NCBI GenBank assembly: GCA_963756575.1
Contig: CAVWOM010000008.1
Span: 62,001 to 126,000, forward strand
Origin: Palsa-504 sp963756575
Lineage (GTDB): Bacteria; Actinomycetota; Actinomycetes; Streptosporangiales; Streptosporangiaceae
Direction of reading: 5' to 3'
Length of the DNA: 64,000 bases
Positions within the stretch are counted from its first letter, which is position 1; each line of letters opens with the position of its first letter. This document shows, one piece after another, positions 8,656 through 16,648 of the stretch. The translations under genes and the position numbers were made by a program. The notes beneath the pieces are model-generated. The model saw only the letters and a list, made by a program, of their open reading frames with translations. It was not told the origin of the DNA and made no database searches.

Positions 8656-8764
8656 CGCACATGCCGTCGATGGAAACCTCTTCCACCAGCAGCTCGGCGT
8701 CCGCCAGCTCGGGTTCTTCTACGGGGGCCTCGGCGATGTCAGCGGTCGCGGTACGTTCGCTCAT
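8645..8764 (-). CDS. mftA: Mycofactocin precursor peptide MftA
   Basis: A 39-residue ribosomal precursor peptide, too short for ordinary gene calls. It reads MSERTATADIAEAP... with an acidic leader (many Glu/Asp) and ends in the diagnostic core IDGMCGVY, whose final Val-Tyr is converted to the redox-active part of mycofactocin. ATG at 8764 has an AGGAG-like site just upstream. It is the first gene of the minus-strand operon and is divergent from mftR. In studied systems the peptide is modified by MftB/MftC and cleaved by MftE; no mftE is seen nearby. Confidence 0.95.
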   Translation of the reverse strand: MSERTATADIAEAPVEEPELADAELLVEEVSIDGMCGVY

Positions 8765-8816
8765 GACACTCTCCTAGCTGCGCAGATACGGACCAGGGGC
8801 GCGGCGTTAAGATTTC

Positions 8817-8863
8817 CGTCACACAGTGACGAATATATTCGGATGTTAACGTCACCTTGTGAC
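8817..8863. promoter_or_regulatory. Twin inverted-repeat operators between mftA and mftR
   Basis: Two perfect inverted repeats with the same core lie in the divergent gap: CGTCAC-ACA-GTGACG at 8817-8831 and GTCAC-CTT-GTGAC at 8851-8863. Both have three-base spacers and their centres are 33 bases apart, about three helical turns, so two TetR dimers could bind the same face. The AT-rich stretch between them (ATATATTCGGATGTTAA) is a good place for promoter elements. The natural ligand is MftR, the divergent TetR regulator; binding itself is inferred. Confidence 0.75.
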
Positions 8864-8906
8864 ATAAGCAAGGCTTGTCCCAGTGAACTCTGTCCAGGAG
8901 GCAGCG

Positions 8907-9527
8907 TTGCTGACCGGTAAGGAGGCAGTCGCCCGGCGCGGGCGGCCGCCCGGCACCAGCCGGCGTGAGCTCGAGCTCATCGCGCTGCGCCTGTTCACCG
9001 ACCGGGGGTTCGACAACACCACCATCGAGCAGATCGCGGCTGAGGCCGGGGTCAGCAAGCGGACGTTCTTCCGCTACTTCGGCTCCAAGGCCAGCGTGCT
9101 GTGGAGCGAGTTCGACCACGAGGTCGACGTCATCCGGGCCGCGCTGGCCGACGTGCCGGCCGGAGTGCCGATGATGGAGGCCATCCGCCGCGCGGTGGTC
9201 GCGGCCAACCACTACGGCCTGCAGGACGTCCCCGAACTGCGGCTGCGGATGAACCTGATCAGCTCGGTGCCCGCCCTGCAGTCCAGCGCCGCCCTGCACT
9301 ACGACGCGTGGGAGCAGGCCATCAGCGCCTTCGCCGCCACCCGCATCGGCCAGCCCGCCGACTCGCTCTACCCGCTCGCGGTCGGCCGGGCCACCCTGGC
9401 CGCCTGCCGGGCGGCGTACGACCGCTGGTCCGCCCGGGCCGACGCCGACCTGACCTTCTACCTGGACGCGGCGCTGGCGGCGCTGGCGGCCGGATTCGAC
9501 CCGGCCGCGATCCGCGCCGAACGATAG
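8907..9527 (+). CDS. mftR: TetR-family mycofactocin regulator MftR
   Basis: A TetR-family repressor of about 206 residues, divergent from mftA. The helix-turn-helix is at the N-terminus: TIEQIAAEAGVSKRTFFRYF, preceded by RGRPPGTSRRELELIALRLF. The FFRYF recognition end matches MftR-type regulators. MftR proteins are known repressors of mft operons that respond to acyl-CoA ligands. TTG at 8907 is preferred because AGGAGG lies five bases upstream; the GTG at 8883 would add eight residues but has no good ribosome site. The two operators upstream are its probable binding sites. Confidence 0.88.
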   Translation: MLTGKEAVARRGRPPGTSRRELELIALRLFTDRGFDNTTIEQIAAEAGVSKRTFFRYFGSKASVLWSEFDHEVDVIRAALADVPAGVPMMEAIRRAVVAANHYGLQDVPELRLRMNLISSVPALQSSAALHYDAWEQAISAFAATRIGQPADSLYPLAVGRATLAACRAAYDRWSARADADLTFYLDAALAALAAGFDPAAIRAER

Positions 9528-9550
9528 CCGAAACGATGCACAATGAGAAC

Positions 9551-10321
9551 ATGACGAGTGACACCGGGGGGCGTAGGCGCGGCACCATCCGGACCGCGGA
9601 GATCGACCTGGCCGAGGCCAGGAAGGCGTTCTTCCTCATGGTCGGGTTCATCGCCCTGATCTGGGTGCTGCAGGTCTTCAACTGGGCCGACCATTACCAC
9701 CTCGACTACGAGTACGGCGTCGTGCCGCGCAACATCGGGCGGCTGCCGGAGATCTTCACGTCACCGTTCCTGCACTTCAACTGGGACCACATCGAGGGGA
9801 ACTCGGGGCCGCTGTTCGTCTTCGGGCTGCTCGCCGCGTACCGCGGCGTGGTCCGGTTCGGTGGCGTCACCCTGGTCGTCGCGATCACCAGCGGGCTGGC
9901 GGTGTGGCTGTTCCAGAGCAGCGAGTCGGTCACGGTGGGGGCCAGCGGGCTCATCTTCGGCTACTTCGGCTACGTGCTGGCCCGCGGGCTGATCGACCGC
10001 AACCTCGTCGACGCGCTGGCCGCGGTGGTCATGGCGCTGTCCTACGCCTACATCCTGACCGTGGCCATCCCCGGGACGCCCGGGGTGAGCTGGATCGGCC
10101 ACCTGGGCGGCCTGGTCGGCGGCATCGCCTCGGGCTGGGTCTTCCGCAGCAGGCGCGGGCTCAACGTGGCCCGCAAGGACCCGGAGGTCAAGGGGCCGAG
10201 CGGTCCCACCCGGGCCAGCTCGGCCCGGCCCGGTGCGACCAAGGGCACGGTGGCGGTGGCGGTCAGCCCGGACAACCCGCGGTCCGACCTGTACAAGGAG
10301 CTAGGCGACCTCGGACTGTAG
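9551..10321 (+). CDS. Rhomboid-family intramembrane serine protease
   Basis: A roughly 256-residue polytopic membrane protein with rhomboid features: first helix FFLMVGFIALIWVLQVF, the loop motif HFNWDHIEGN, nucleophile serine in GASGLIFGYFGY and catalytic histidine in WIGHLGGLVGG. It should cleave transmembrane substrates in the plane of the membrane. A cytoplasmic, basic tail of about 60 residues follows. ATG at 9551 is used; ATG at 9536 in the same frame is possible and both ribosome sites are weak. It follows mftR closely on the same strand and overlaps the convergent patatin gene by 21 bases. Confidence 0.9.
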   Translation: MTSDTGGRRRGTIRTAEIDLAEARKAFFLMVGFIALIWVLQVFNWADHYHLDYEYGVVPRNIGRLPEIFTSPFLHFNWDHIEGNSGPLFVFGLLAAYRGVVRFGGVTLVVAITSGLAVWLFQSSESVTVGASGLIFGYFGYVLARGLIDRNLVDALAAVVMALSYAYILTVAIPGTPGVSWIGHLGGLVGGIASGWVFRSRRGLNVARKDPEVKGPSGPTRASSARPGATKGTVAVAVSPDNPRSDLYKELGDLGL

Positions 10322-11323
10322 GCCGATCTCGGCCAGCGCGCCGGCCGAGGTGCGCAGGGACTGCTCGAGCACGGCCTGCCGGCGGCTGCCGTCCATCAGG
10401 TTGGCGCCCATCACGGCCAGGTCGCTCGGGCCGGGCGTCATGATCGTGACGTGCTTGCCCTCCGCGCTCAGCAGCCGCGCCTGGCGGACCAGGGCGCGGG
10501 TGATCAGCTGCCGGAGCCGGCGCTCGATCCGCAGGTCGGGCCGCAGCGGATGGTCGGGCTCGGTGCTGGCCATCGGCGCCAGGACGTAGACCTCGTCCAC
10601 GTCGGCTCCCCGCAGCACGCCGAGCGAGGTAGCCGAGCGGATGCCGCCGTCCACGTAGCGACGGCCGCCGATGACCGCCGGGGTGTACCAGCCAGGGATC
10701 GAGCAGGAGGCGACGACGGCGTCGGTCAGCGCCGCGGGCGGCGCGCCCGGCTGGCCGAACAGCACCCGCCGCCCGGTGTCGTAGTCCATGGCCGCGATCC
10801 AGGTCCGGCCGTCCGCCCAGTCCGGCGGGGCGGCGTCGCCGGCCTGACCCTCGCGCTGGTAGCGCGCGTGCATCGCGCCGACCAGGGACCGCAGCGCCGT
10901 GTGCCGGCCCCGGCCGTGCGGCAGCCAGCCGCTGGCCGCCACCCAGGGCGGCACCTGCAAGGTCAGCGCCGCGCACGCCAGCGGCAGCGATCCTGGCCGC
11001 GGGTACGGCAGCGGCGGCAGCGGGCCGTCCTGCGCCGCCCGCACGGCGGATTCGCTCAGCTCCCCGGTGGCGTCCCCGCGCTGCCAGGCGGTGATCTCGG
11101 GCAGCGCGGCGTGGCAGCGCAGCGCGGCCGCCAGCACGCTGCCCGCGCTCGTGCCGACCATGAGGTCGACCCCGGCGACCGGTTCCGGCAGCCGCTCCTG
11201 CAGGCGGACCAGCGCGCCGGTCATCCAGGCCGCGCCGAGCACGCCGCCCGCCCCGAGCACCAGGCCGATCCGGCGGCGGGAAGAACGTACCCCCCGGTAA
11301 GGCACAAAGACCACAGCAGGCAC
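10301..11323 (-). CDS. Patatin-like phospholipase/acylhydrolase
   Basis: A 340-residue patatin-domain protein, expected to hydrolyse acyl esters with a Ser-Asp dyad. The oxyanion-hole glycine run LVLGAGGVLGAAW is near residue 21, the nucleophile elbow GTSAGS follows near 58, and the catalytic aspartate is in YVDGGIRSATSL. The length and order are normal. Its start lies about 75 bases from the divergent GMC oxidoreductase gene. No signal peptide is evident. Whether it has any link to the mycofactocin genes is unknown. Confidence 0.9.
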   Translation of the reverse strand: MPAVVFVPYRGVRSSRRRIGLVLGAGGVLGAAWMTGALVRLQERLPEPVAGVDLMVGTSAGSVLAAALRCHAALPEITAWQRGDATGELSESAVRAAQDGPLPPLPYPRPGSLPLACAALTLQVPPWVAASGWLPHGRGRHTALRSLVGAMHARYQREGQAGDAAPPDWADGRTWIAAMDYDTGRRVLFGQPGAPPAALTDAVVASCSIPGWYTPAVIGGRRYVDGGIRSATSLGVLRGADVDEVYVLAPMASTEPDHPLRPDLRIERRLRQLITRALVRQARLLSAEGKHVTIMTPGPSDLAVMGANLMDGSRRQAVLEQSLRTSAGALAEIGLQSEVA

Positions 11324-11397
11324 ATTCGCCTCCGCAATCAGCCCATGCGAACGATGGGGTTACTTGATGGTAACCCCGTGCTCGCCGCGCCGGCGAG

Positions 11398-12936
11398 ATG
11401 ATAGGGGCCGTGGAGGCCTACGACTACATCGTGGTGGGGGCGGGCACGGCCGGCTGCGTGCTGGCGGCCCGGCTCAGCCAGGAACCCGGCGCCCGCGTCC
11501 TGCTGCTCGAGGCCGGGAGCGCCGAACGGACCCGGGCCATGACGGTGCCGAACGCCTGGCCGGAAAACCTCGGCTCCGCCGCCGACTGGGGCTACGTCAC
11601 GACCAGCCAGGCCGCGGCCGGTCCGCTGCCGTACCCGCGGGGCCGGACCCTGGGCGGCTCCGGTGCCATCAACGCCATGGCCCACGTCCGCGGCCACCGG
11701 TCGGTCTACGACCAGTGGGCGGCGTGCGGCGCTCCCGGCTGGACGTTCGCCGACCTGCTGCCCTATTTCCGGATGACCGAACGAGCCGGTGAGCACGATC
11801 CGGTGCTGCGTGGCACGGACGGCCCGATCCGGGTCGCCCCGGCCGGGGCTGACCGGCATCCGGTCGCGCGCGCGTTCGCCGAGGCTCTCGTCCGCGACGG
11901 CGCCCCGGTCACCGACGACCTCAGCGGCCCGGTGCCGGAGGGCGTGGCCTGGGCCGACCTCGCGATCGCGGACGGGGAGCGGGTCAGCCCGGCCGACGGC
12001 TACCTGCGCCCGGTGCTGGACCGGCCCGACCTGACCGTCGCGACCGGCTGCGTCGTGACCCGGCTGAGCGTGCGCGCGGGCCGCTGCACCGGCGTCAGCT
12101 ACGTCCGCGACGGCGCGGCCGAGGACGCCGCTGCCTCGGCCGGTGGCGAGGTGATCCTGGCCGCGGGCGCGATCGGCTCGCCGTACCTGCTGCTGCGGTC
12201 CGGCATCGGCCCGGCCGGGGCCCTGCGAGCGCTGGGCATCGACCCGGTGGCCGACCTTCCCGGGGTGGGCGAGAACCTCCAGGACCATCCCACCGCCAAG
12301 GTCTGCTGCGCCACGCCCGCACCGCCGCCGGCCAGCCGGTACAACCACGGCGAGACCTACACGGCGTTGCGCAGCGACCTGGCCGGCGAGGTCCCCGACC
12401 TGCACCTGTTCCCGATCTTGCTGCCGCTGCCGCCGGCCGCCGGGTTCGAGCCCCCCGCCGCGGGCTTCCTGCTGGTCGCCGCGGCGATGACTCCGGACAG
12501 CCGGGGCACGGTGCGGCTGGCCTCCGCGACGGCGCCCCCGCTGATCGATCCGGGCTTCCTGACCGACGAGGGCGAGCGCGACCTGGACCGGCTGGCCGCC
12601 GGGCTGCGGATCATCAGGCGGGCGGCGGCGGACACGTCGTTCGGCGGGGCGGCTGAGCTGTATCCCGGTCGCGGGGTGCGCACCGACGCGGCGCTGCGCG
12701 ACTACATCCGCCGCACCGTCGACAGTTACTACCACCCGGTCGGCACCTGCCGGATGGGCTCCGGCGACGACGCCGTCGTGGACCCCGCCCTCCGCGTCCG
12801 CGGCGTAGCCGGCCTCCGTGTGGCCGACGCCTCCGTCATGCCCCTGATCCCCAACGCCCACCCGCACGCCACCATCTTGGCCGTCGCCGAACGCGCCGCC
12901 GCCCTGATCGCCAACCCCCCCGTCAAGACGTCATGA
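11398..12936 (+). CDS. GMC-family FAD oxidoreductase, possibly MftG-like
   Basis: A 512-residue glucose-methanol-choline oxidoreductase. The FAD-binding dinucleotide motif VVGAGTAGCVLAARL is at the N-terminus, the GMC signature GRTLGGSGAINAMAHVRGH is near residue 85, and the C-terminal active-site region YYHPVGTCRMG ... NAHPHAT carries the catalytic histidines. Mycofactocin systems contain a dedicated GMC enzyme, MftG, that re-oxidises mycofactocinol and links it to respiration; the short distance to the mft operon makes this a candidate, but choline dehydrogenase-like GMC enzymes look similar, so no symbol is given. ATG at 11398, with GTG at 11410 as an alternative. Confidence 0.85.
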   Translation: MIGAVEAYDYIVVGAGTAGCVLAARLSQEPGARVLLLEAGSAERTRAMTVPNAWPENLGSAADWGYVTTSQAAAGPLPYPRGRTLGGSGAINAMAHVRGHRSVYDQWAACGAPGWTFADLLPYFRMTERAGEHDPVLRGTDGPIRVAPAGADRHPVARAFAEALVRDGAPVTDDLSGPVPEGVAWADLAIADGERVSPADGYLRPVLDRPDLTVATGCVVTRLSVRAGRCTGVSYVRDGAAEDAAASAGGEVILAAGAIGSPYLLLRSGIGPAGALRALGIDPVADLPGVGENLQDHPTAKVCCATPAPPPASRYNHGETYTALRSDLAGEVPDLHLFPILLPLPPAAGFEPPAAGFLLVAAAMTPDSRGTVRLASATAPPLIDPGFLTDEGERDLDRLAAGLRIIRRAAADTSFGGAAELYPGRGVRTDAALRDYIRRTVDSYYHPVGTCRMGSGDDAVVDPALRVRGVAGLRVADASVMPLIPNAHPHATILAVAERAAALIANPPVKTS

Positions 12937-13146
12937 CCCCGCGTCAACCCCCCGTCAGGACGTCATGAACCCCGCGTCAGCCGCCCCCGCCAGGACGTCA
13001 TGAAACCCCGGTTCCAGCGCGTTCTGGCGCACTCGAAGTCCAGTTTCACTTGCGCCCGGAACGCGTGAACCGGGCGGCACGAACTGGACGAGCCCCTGAC
13101 CCCTAAGATCAGCCGGGACGGCAGGCTGAGCGAAAGGGCGCGCCGG
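12937..13146. repeat. Intergenic region with degenerate repeat units
   Basis: About 210 bases without a gene. Three spaced copies of a unit containing GACGTCATGA followed by CCCCG occur between 12940 and 13012, each near a GCGTCA. The third copy runs into a 48-base hairpin element (13001-13048), and a further degraded partner copy in opposite orientation continues to about 13085 (TGCGCCCGGAACGCG then GAACCGGG). This looks like an accumulation site of a small dispersed element between the GMC and PhyH genes. Confidence 0.6.
13001..13048 (-). repeat. 48-bp dispersed hairpin element, copy A
   Basis: A 48-base unit bounded by TGAAAC and GTTTCA. Read on the minus strand it aligns base for base without gaps with copy B at 32343-32390, with 40 of 48 positions identical, and in both copies the next bases after GTTTCA are TGACGTCC. 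The shared inner block reads TTCGAGTGCGCC. Both copies are intergenic. It is too short to encode anything and may be a REP-like or MITE-derived element. Confidence 0.65.
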
Positions 13147-14064
13147 ATGCGGGGATACGCGACCGCCGGGGAGATCGAGCAGTACCGGCGGGACGGGTTC
13201 GTGGTGCTGCCCGACGTGCTGGACCCGGCCGAGGTGACGGCCTGGCGGGTGACGCTGAGCCAGGCGGTGGCCCGCCGGGAGGGGCGGCTGCCGGAACCGG
13301 GCACGCGGTACGCGGAGTTTTTCCACCGCGAGCACGAGTACTACGACCGGGTCTTCACCCAGAAGATCAACCTGTGGAAAACCGACGAGGCCGTCCGGCC
13401 GCTGGTGCTGAGCCCGGACCTGGGCCGGATCGCAGCCGGCCTGTCCGCCTCTCCCGGGGTGCGCGTCTACCTGGACCAGGCCCTGGTCAAGGAGCCGTAC
13501 GGCCACCCGACCGCGTTCCACGTGGACGTGCCGTTCTGGGCTTTCACTTCCGCCGAGGCCCTGACCATCTGGATCGCGCTGGACGACGCCACCTTGCAGA
13601 ACGGCTGCCTGGGGTACATCCCGGGCTCGCAGCGGGAGCAGCGCTTCGACAACGCCGACATCGGGCCCGAGCTCGGCGCGCTGTTCGAGGTCTACCCGCA
13701 GTGGAAGGACGTCGAGCCGGTCTTCTGCCCGGTGCCGGCCGGCAGCGCGGTGGCGCACAACGGCCTGACCGCGCACGGCGCCGGGGCCAACATGACGCCG
13801 CGGCAACGGTTCGCCATGACCGTCGCCTACATGCCGGACGGCGCGACCTTCAACGGCCAGCAGGACGTCTACACCGCCGACGAGGCGGCCCGGCTCCGAG
13901 TCGGCGACCGGCTCGCCGACCCGGCCCTGAACCCGCTGGTCTACCCGGTCGAGACGGGAGCGGTTAGCACCCGGCGCGGCCGGGCGCAGGCGGTCGGTGG
14001 TTGGTGGAGGCGGGCCGCTGTTCGGCGAGGAATCGCTGGCCTGTGGGTAGTGGTAGCAGGATGA
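13147..14064 (+). CDS. Phytanoyl-CoA dioxygenase (PhyH) family protein with foreign C-terminus
   Basis: An Fe(II)/2-oxoglutarate-dependent oxygenase. The facial triad is visible: AFHVDVPFW supplies the HxD pair and NGLTAHGAG the distal histidine; ARRVGD-like C-terminal family sequence (DEAARLRVGDRLADPALNPLV) is present near residue 260. The normal end is reached at about YPVETG (near 13965). After that the frame runs on for some 35 arginine/glycine/tryptophan-rich residues unlike the family. The true stop has probably been lost at the edge of the unusual sequence that follows. Substrate unknown; PhyH proteins hydroxylate diverse small molecules. ATG at 13147 follows GAAAGGG. Confidence 0.82.
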   Translation: MRGYATAGEIEQYRRDGFVVLPDVLDPAEVTAWRVTLSQAVARREGRLPEPGTRYAEFFHREHEYYDRVFTQKINLWKTDEAVRPLVLSPDLGRIAAGLSASPGVRVYLDQALVKEPYGHPTAFHVDVPFWAFTSAEALTIWIALDDATLQNGCLGYIPGSQREQRFDNADIGPELGALFEVYPQWKDVEPVFCPVPAGSAVAHNGLTAHGAGANMTPRQRFAMTVAYMPDGATFNGQQDVYTADEAARLRVGDRLADPALNPLVYPVETGAVSTRRGRAQAVGGWWRRAAVRRGIAGLWVVVAG

Positions 14065-14800
14065 GTGGTGAGTCTCGGCCAGGCGCTGAGCTGGCTGAGC
14101 GACTCGGTGAGCGGCGCGATTGCTCGATGGTATGCCGCCTCGACGAAGTTGTGCGACTGTGGCTCGAACAGGCGGGTGAAGCGTTCCGCGATGTGTCGCG
14201 CCGCCTGCAGGGCCTGAAGCTGTCGAGCGCTTGGGCGGCCGGGACGCCTGGTGGGCGAGTTCGGAGCTGACGCGCAGGAAGCGCGGTTTCCGCAACGACG
14301 TTGGCGCCGTCGAGAGAGATCAGGCCATCCGGATCGCGCGTGAGGATGGCCGGGGTGACCTTCTGGCGGGGAACCGTTCCCGGAACTCCCGCAGTCCGAG
14401 CGGACGCCGGGGCCAGACGGAGGCAACTGGGTCTCGAGCCGAGCACGTCGTCAGGCTCGGCGCTTCGACGGTGGTGAGTGGCTTGATGCTGAGGGAGTAG
14501 CCTGCTCTGCAGGTCGGCGATCAGGCGCAGGCGCGACAGGTGACGGCCGTAGTAGCGGATGCGGCGGCGCAGCGGCGGGGGCGCAGGCCCTGGTTGGTAC
14601 ATGCGCACGTGGACGTGGCGTGTGCCTGCTGGCGAGCTGCTCGATGGTCATCAGGTCGTCGCTCGATGTCCGCCAGCGTACTATTGCGAAGTAAACACTA
14701 TGCGAGTATATACTCTTAGAGTGATAGCTTCATTGCCTGCGGATGTGCGAGGAGTCCGTCATGTGGCAGTGAATGGGCGGAGTACGCCACTGGGAAGATC
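13970..14800. other. Unassigned lower-GC stretch, no convincing gene
   Basis: This stretch breaks the coding pattern of its surroundings. Open frames of 90-210 codons exist on both strands, but none has the normal third-position G/C bias or recognisable motifs, so they are not listed as genes. The best minus-strand frame (about 13941-14426) contains a helical-looking stretch HIAERFTRLFEPQSHNFVEA, which I cannot place. Between 14680 and 14740 the sequence is distinctly AT-rich and holds a perfect 12-base palindrome GAGTATATACTC (14704-14715). It could be the remnant of an inserted element or of a decayed gene. Confidence 0.4.
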
Positions 14801-14819
14801 GTCGGGAAATGGAGGGGGT

Positions 14820-15130
14820 CGGCTCGCTCGCGGGATGGTCATCGGCGGCACTTACGGCACGACCCTGATCCCTTTCTTCGGCACGGTTGTGGCGCGTTCA
14901 TCGGTGCGTTCGCAGGTCTCGTGGTGGGCGCCTGACGGCTGCGCTGGCCTGGATTCGGCCTTCACCGGCCGATGTCGCTGTGCGGAGGCGGCCACCGAGC
15001 TGCTCTGCTCCCGCTCCAGATCTGGCTGTGGTTCGTGATCCGCTGCGGCTTCTGCCTCTGGTCGTCGCGCCTCCGTGGTCAGCATCGCCGTGGCCGCGCT
15101 GCTGGGCGTCGGCTGCCTCCCGCGCCGGGG
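14820..15130 (+). pseudogene. Remnant of a glycine-zipper membrane protein
   Basis: In one frame the sequence reads GMVIGGTYGTTLIPFFGTV and, after a one-frame change, continues as CGAFIGAFAGLVVGA before a stop. Together these make a typical glycine-zipper transmembrane hairpin, as in small actinobacterial membrane proteins with GxxxG repeats. A third frame carries further hydrophobic patches to about 15130. No single frame covers the whole. I read this as a decayed small membrane protein gene, with moderate certainty on the zipper and low certainty on its limits. Confidence 0.4.
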
Positions 15131-15479
15131 CCGGGAGGCGGCCCGCCGCCGTACCACCGCGGCCGTGGCTGGTGCTGGTCGATCGAGGTCCGGCCGGCGA
15201 GCCGCCGTCTTCCGGTGGCAGGAACAGCACGACTCGGCGCTCACCGAGGCGGCGCTGGCCAGCGGGGTCCGCGACGGGGCCTGGCATGTCGGCCTGCTGG
15301 GCGTGGTGTTCGAGGTCTGCTTCGACACCGAAGAGCGGTGGGAGGCGTTCCGCGGCCTGCGCGTTTCCGGCGGCCTGGATGCCGTCCCCGATCCGGTCAA
15401 CGGCCTGCTCATCTGCCGCAGCGCCACCGTCGGAGCCGGAAACGGCGGCTGGGTAGAACCAGCGGCATGCCTGAGGTGA
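15075..15479 (+). CDS. Small conserved-looking protein, start uncertain
   Basis: Only the C-terminal part looks genuinely coding. From about 15215 the frame reads AAVFRWQEQHDSALTEAALA, then a GAWHVGLLGVVFEVCFDTEERWE-like stretch and LDAVPDPVNGLLICR, which is a self-consistent small globular alpha/beta pattern with normal codon bias. The first 45 codons are arginine/alanine-rich and may be out of frame, so the real start may lie near 15210. No function is recognised. Its last codons overlap the start of the enolase-superfamily gene, suggesting coupling. It sits at the downstream edge of the unassigned stretch and may itself be truncated at its 5' end. Confidence 0.5.
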   Translation: MVSIAVAALLGVGCLPRRGREAARRRTTAAVAGAGRSRSGRRAAVFRWQEQHDSALTEAALASGVRDGAWHVGLLGVVFEVCFDTEERWEAFRGLRVSGGLDAVPDPVNGLLICRSATVGAGNGGWVEPAACLR

Positions 15480-16648
15480 CGATCGACGCGGTCGAGGTCG
15501 AGGCGGTCCGGGGGCCGGCGGGCCGGTTCCCGTACCCGGCGCAGTGGCAGGTCGTGCCGCTGAACGTCTACCGCGAGCCGGCGCAGGTGCCCGCGGAGCC
15601 CGATCCGGCGGCCATCGTCGAGGCCCTGTACGTCCGGATCACCACGCGGCAGGGACCGCAGGGGCTGTACGGCCCGGTGGACCGGGCCGCGGCCTGGCCG
15701 CTGACCCAGATCCTGGCGCCGTTCCTGGCCGGGCAGGACGCCCTGGCCGGGGCCACTTTGTGGGACAAGATGCAGCGCCTGGACCGGCACTCCCGCCACG
15801 GTCACCTCAAGCTGGCCATCAGCGCGGCCGACAACGCGCTGTGGGACCTGCGCGGCCGGGCCTTCGACGCGCCGGTCTGGCAGCTGCTGGGCGGCTCCGG
15901 CCGGGCCAGCGTGCCGGCCTACGTCAGCACCCTCGGCGCTCCGCACGATCCCGGCACGGTCCGGACGCTGGCCCGGGAACTAGCCGAGGCTGGGTTCGCG
16001 GGCCAGAAGTGGTTCCCGGCCCACGGCCCGGGCAGCGGGGCCGAGGGGCTGCGGGCCAACATCGCCCTGGCCGAGACGGTCCGGGACGCGGTCGGCCCGG
16101 ACGTCCCGGTGATGTTCGACGCCTTCATGAGCTGGGACCTGCCCTACGCCATCGCCTGGTGCCAGGCGGTGGAACACATCCGGCCTCGCTGGCTGGAGGA
16201 GCCGTTCGCGCCCGCCCAGGTGCACGCCTACGCCGCGCTCCGCGACAAGACGGCGATACCGCTGGCGGCCGGCGAGCACCTGTACGACCGGCCTGACGTG
16301 CTGTCGTTCCTGAGCCAGCGGCTGCTGACCGTCCTGCAGCCCGACCCCGAATGGTGCGGCGGGGTCACCGAGCTGACCCGTATCTGCGCCCTGGCCGAGC
16401 CCTTCGGCGTGCCGGTCATCCCGCACGGGCACGGCCTGCACGCGGCCATCCACGTGATCGCCAGCCAGTCGCCCGGGACCTGCCCGATGGCCGAGTACCT
16501 CTACCGCATCGCGCCCGGCCTGCACCGCTTCGAGGTGACGCCGCCGACCCCGGCCGGCGGGGCCTTCGCGCTGCCGCGGCGCCCCGGGTTCGGCATCGAG
16601 CTCAACGACGACGCGATCACCAGCCGCGGCCCCTGGGACGGCCGTTGA
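15467..16648 (+). CDS. Enolase-superfamily (mandelate racemase/muconate lactonizing) enzyme
   Basis: A 393-residue enolase-superfamily protein with N-terminal capping domain and C-terminal barrel, likely a sugar-acid dehydratase or racemase. Metal ligands are in VMFDAFMSWD (Asp), WLEEPF (Glu) and LAAGEHLYDR (Glu); a lysine in GQKWFPAHG occupies the second-strand base position, and the C-terminal PHGHG supplies a histidine. This pattern is closest to L-rhamnonate/other acid-sugar dehydratase-like branches, but specificity cannot be read. ATG at 15467 is chosen because the family N-terminus (VTIDAVEVEAVRGP) begins right there; the longer upstream frame is a shadow. The gene is intact in an otherwise damaged stretch. 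Confidence 0.88.
   Translation: MPEVTIDAVEVEAVRGPAGRFPYPAQWQVVPLNVYREPAQVPAEPDPAAIVEALYVRITTRQGPQGLYGPVDRAAAWPLTQILAPFLAGQDALAGATLWDKMQRLDRHSRHGHLKLAISAADNALWDLRGRAFDAPVWQLLGGSGRASVPAYVSTLGAPHDPGTVRTLARELAEAGFAGQKWFPAHGPGSGAEGLRANIALAETVRDAVGPDVPVMFDAFMSWDLPYAIAWCQAVEHIRPRWLEEPFAPAQVHAYAALRDKTAIPLAAGEHLYDRPDVLSFLSQRLLTVLQPDPEWCGGVTELTRICALAEPFGVPVIPHGHGLHAAIHVIASQSPGTCPMAEYLYRIAPGLHRFEVTPPTPAGGAFALPRRPGFGIELNDDAITSRGPWDGR

Noticed and set aside
13941..14608. Possible transposase in minus-strand frames
   Set aside because: No DDE motif, no helix-turn-helix, no terminal inverted repeats or target duplication could be found, so no IS call is made.
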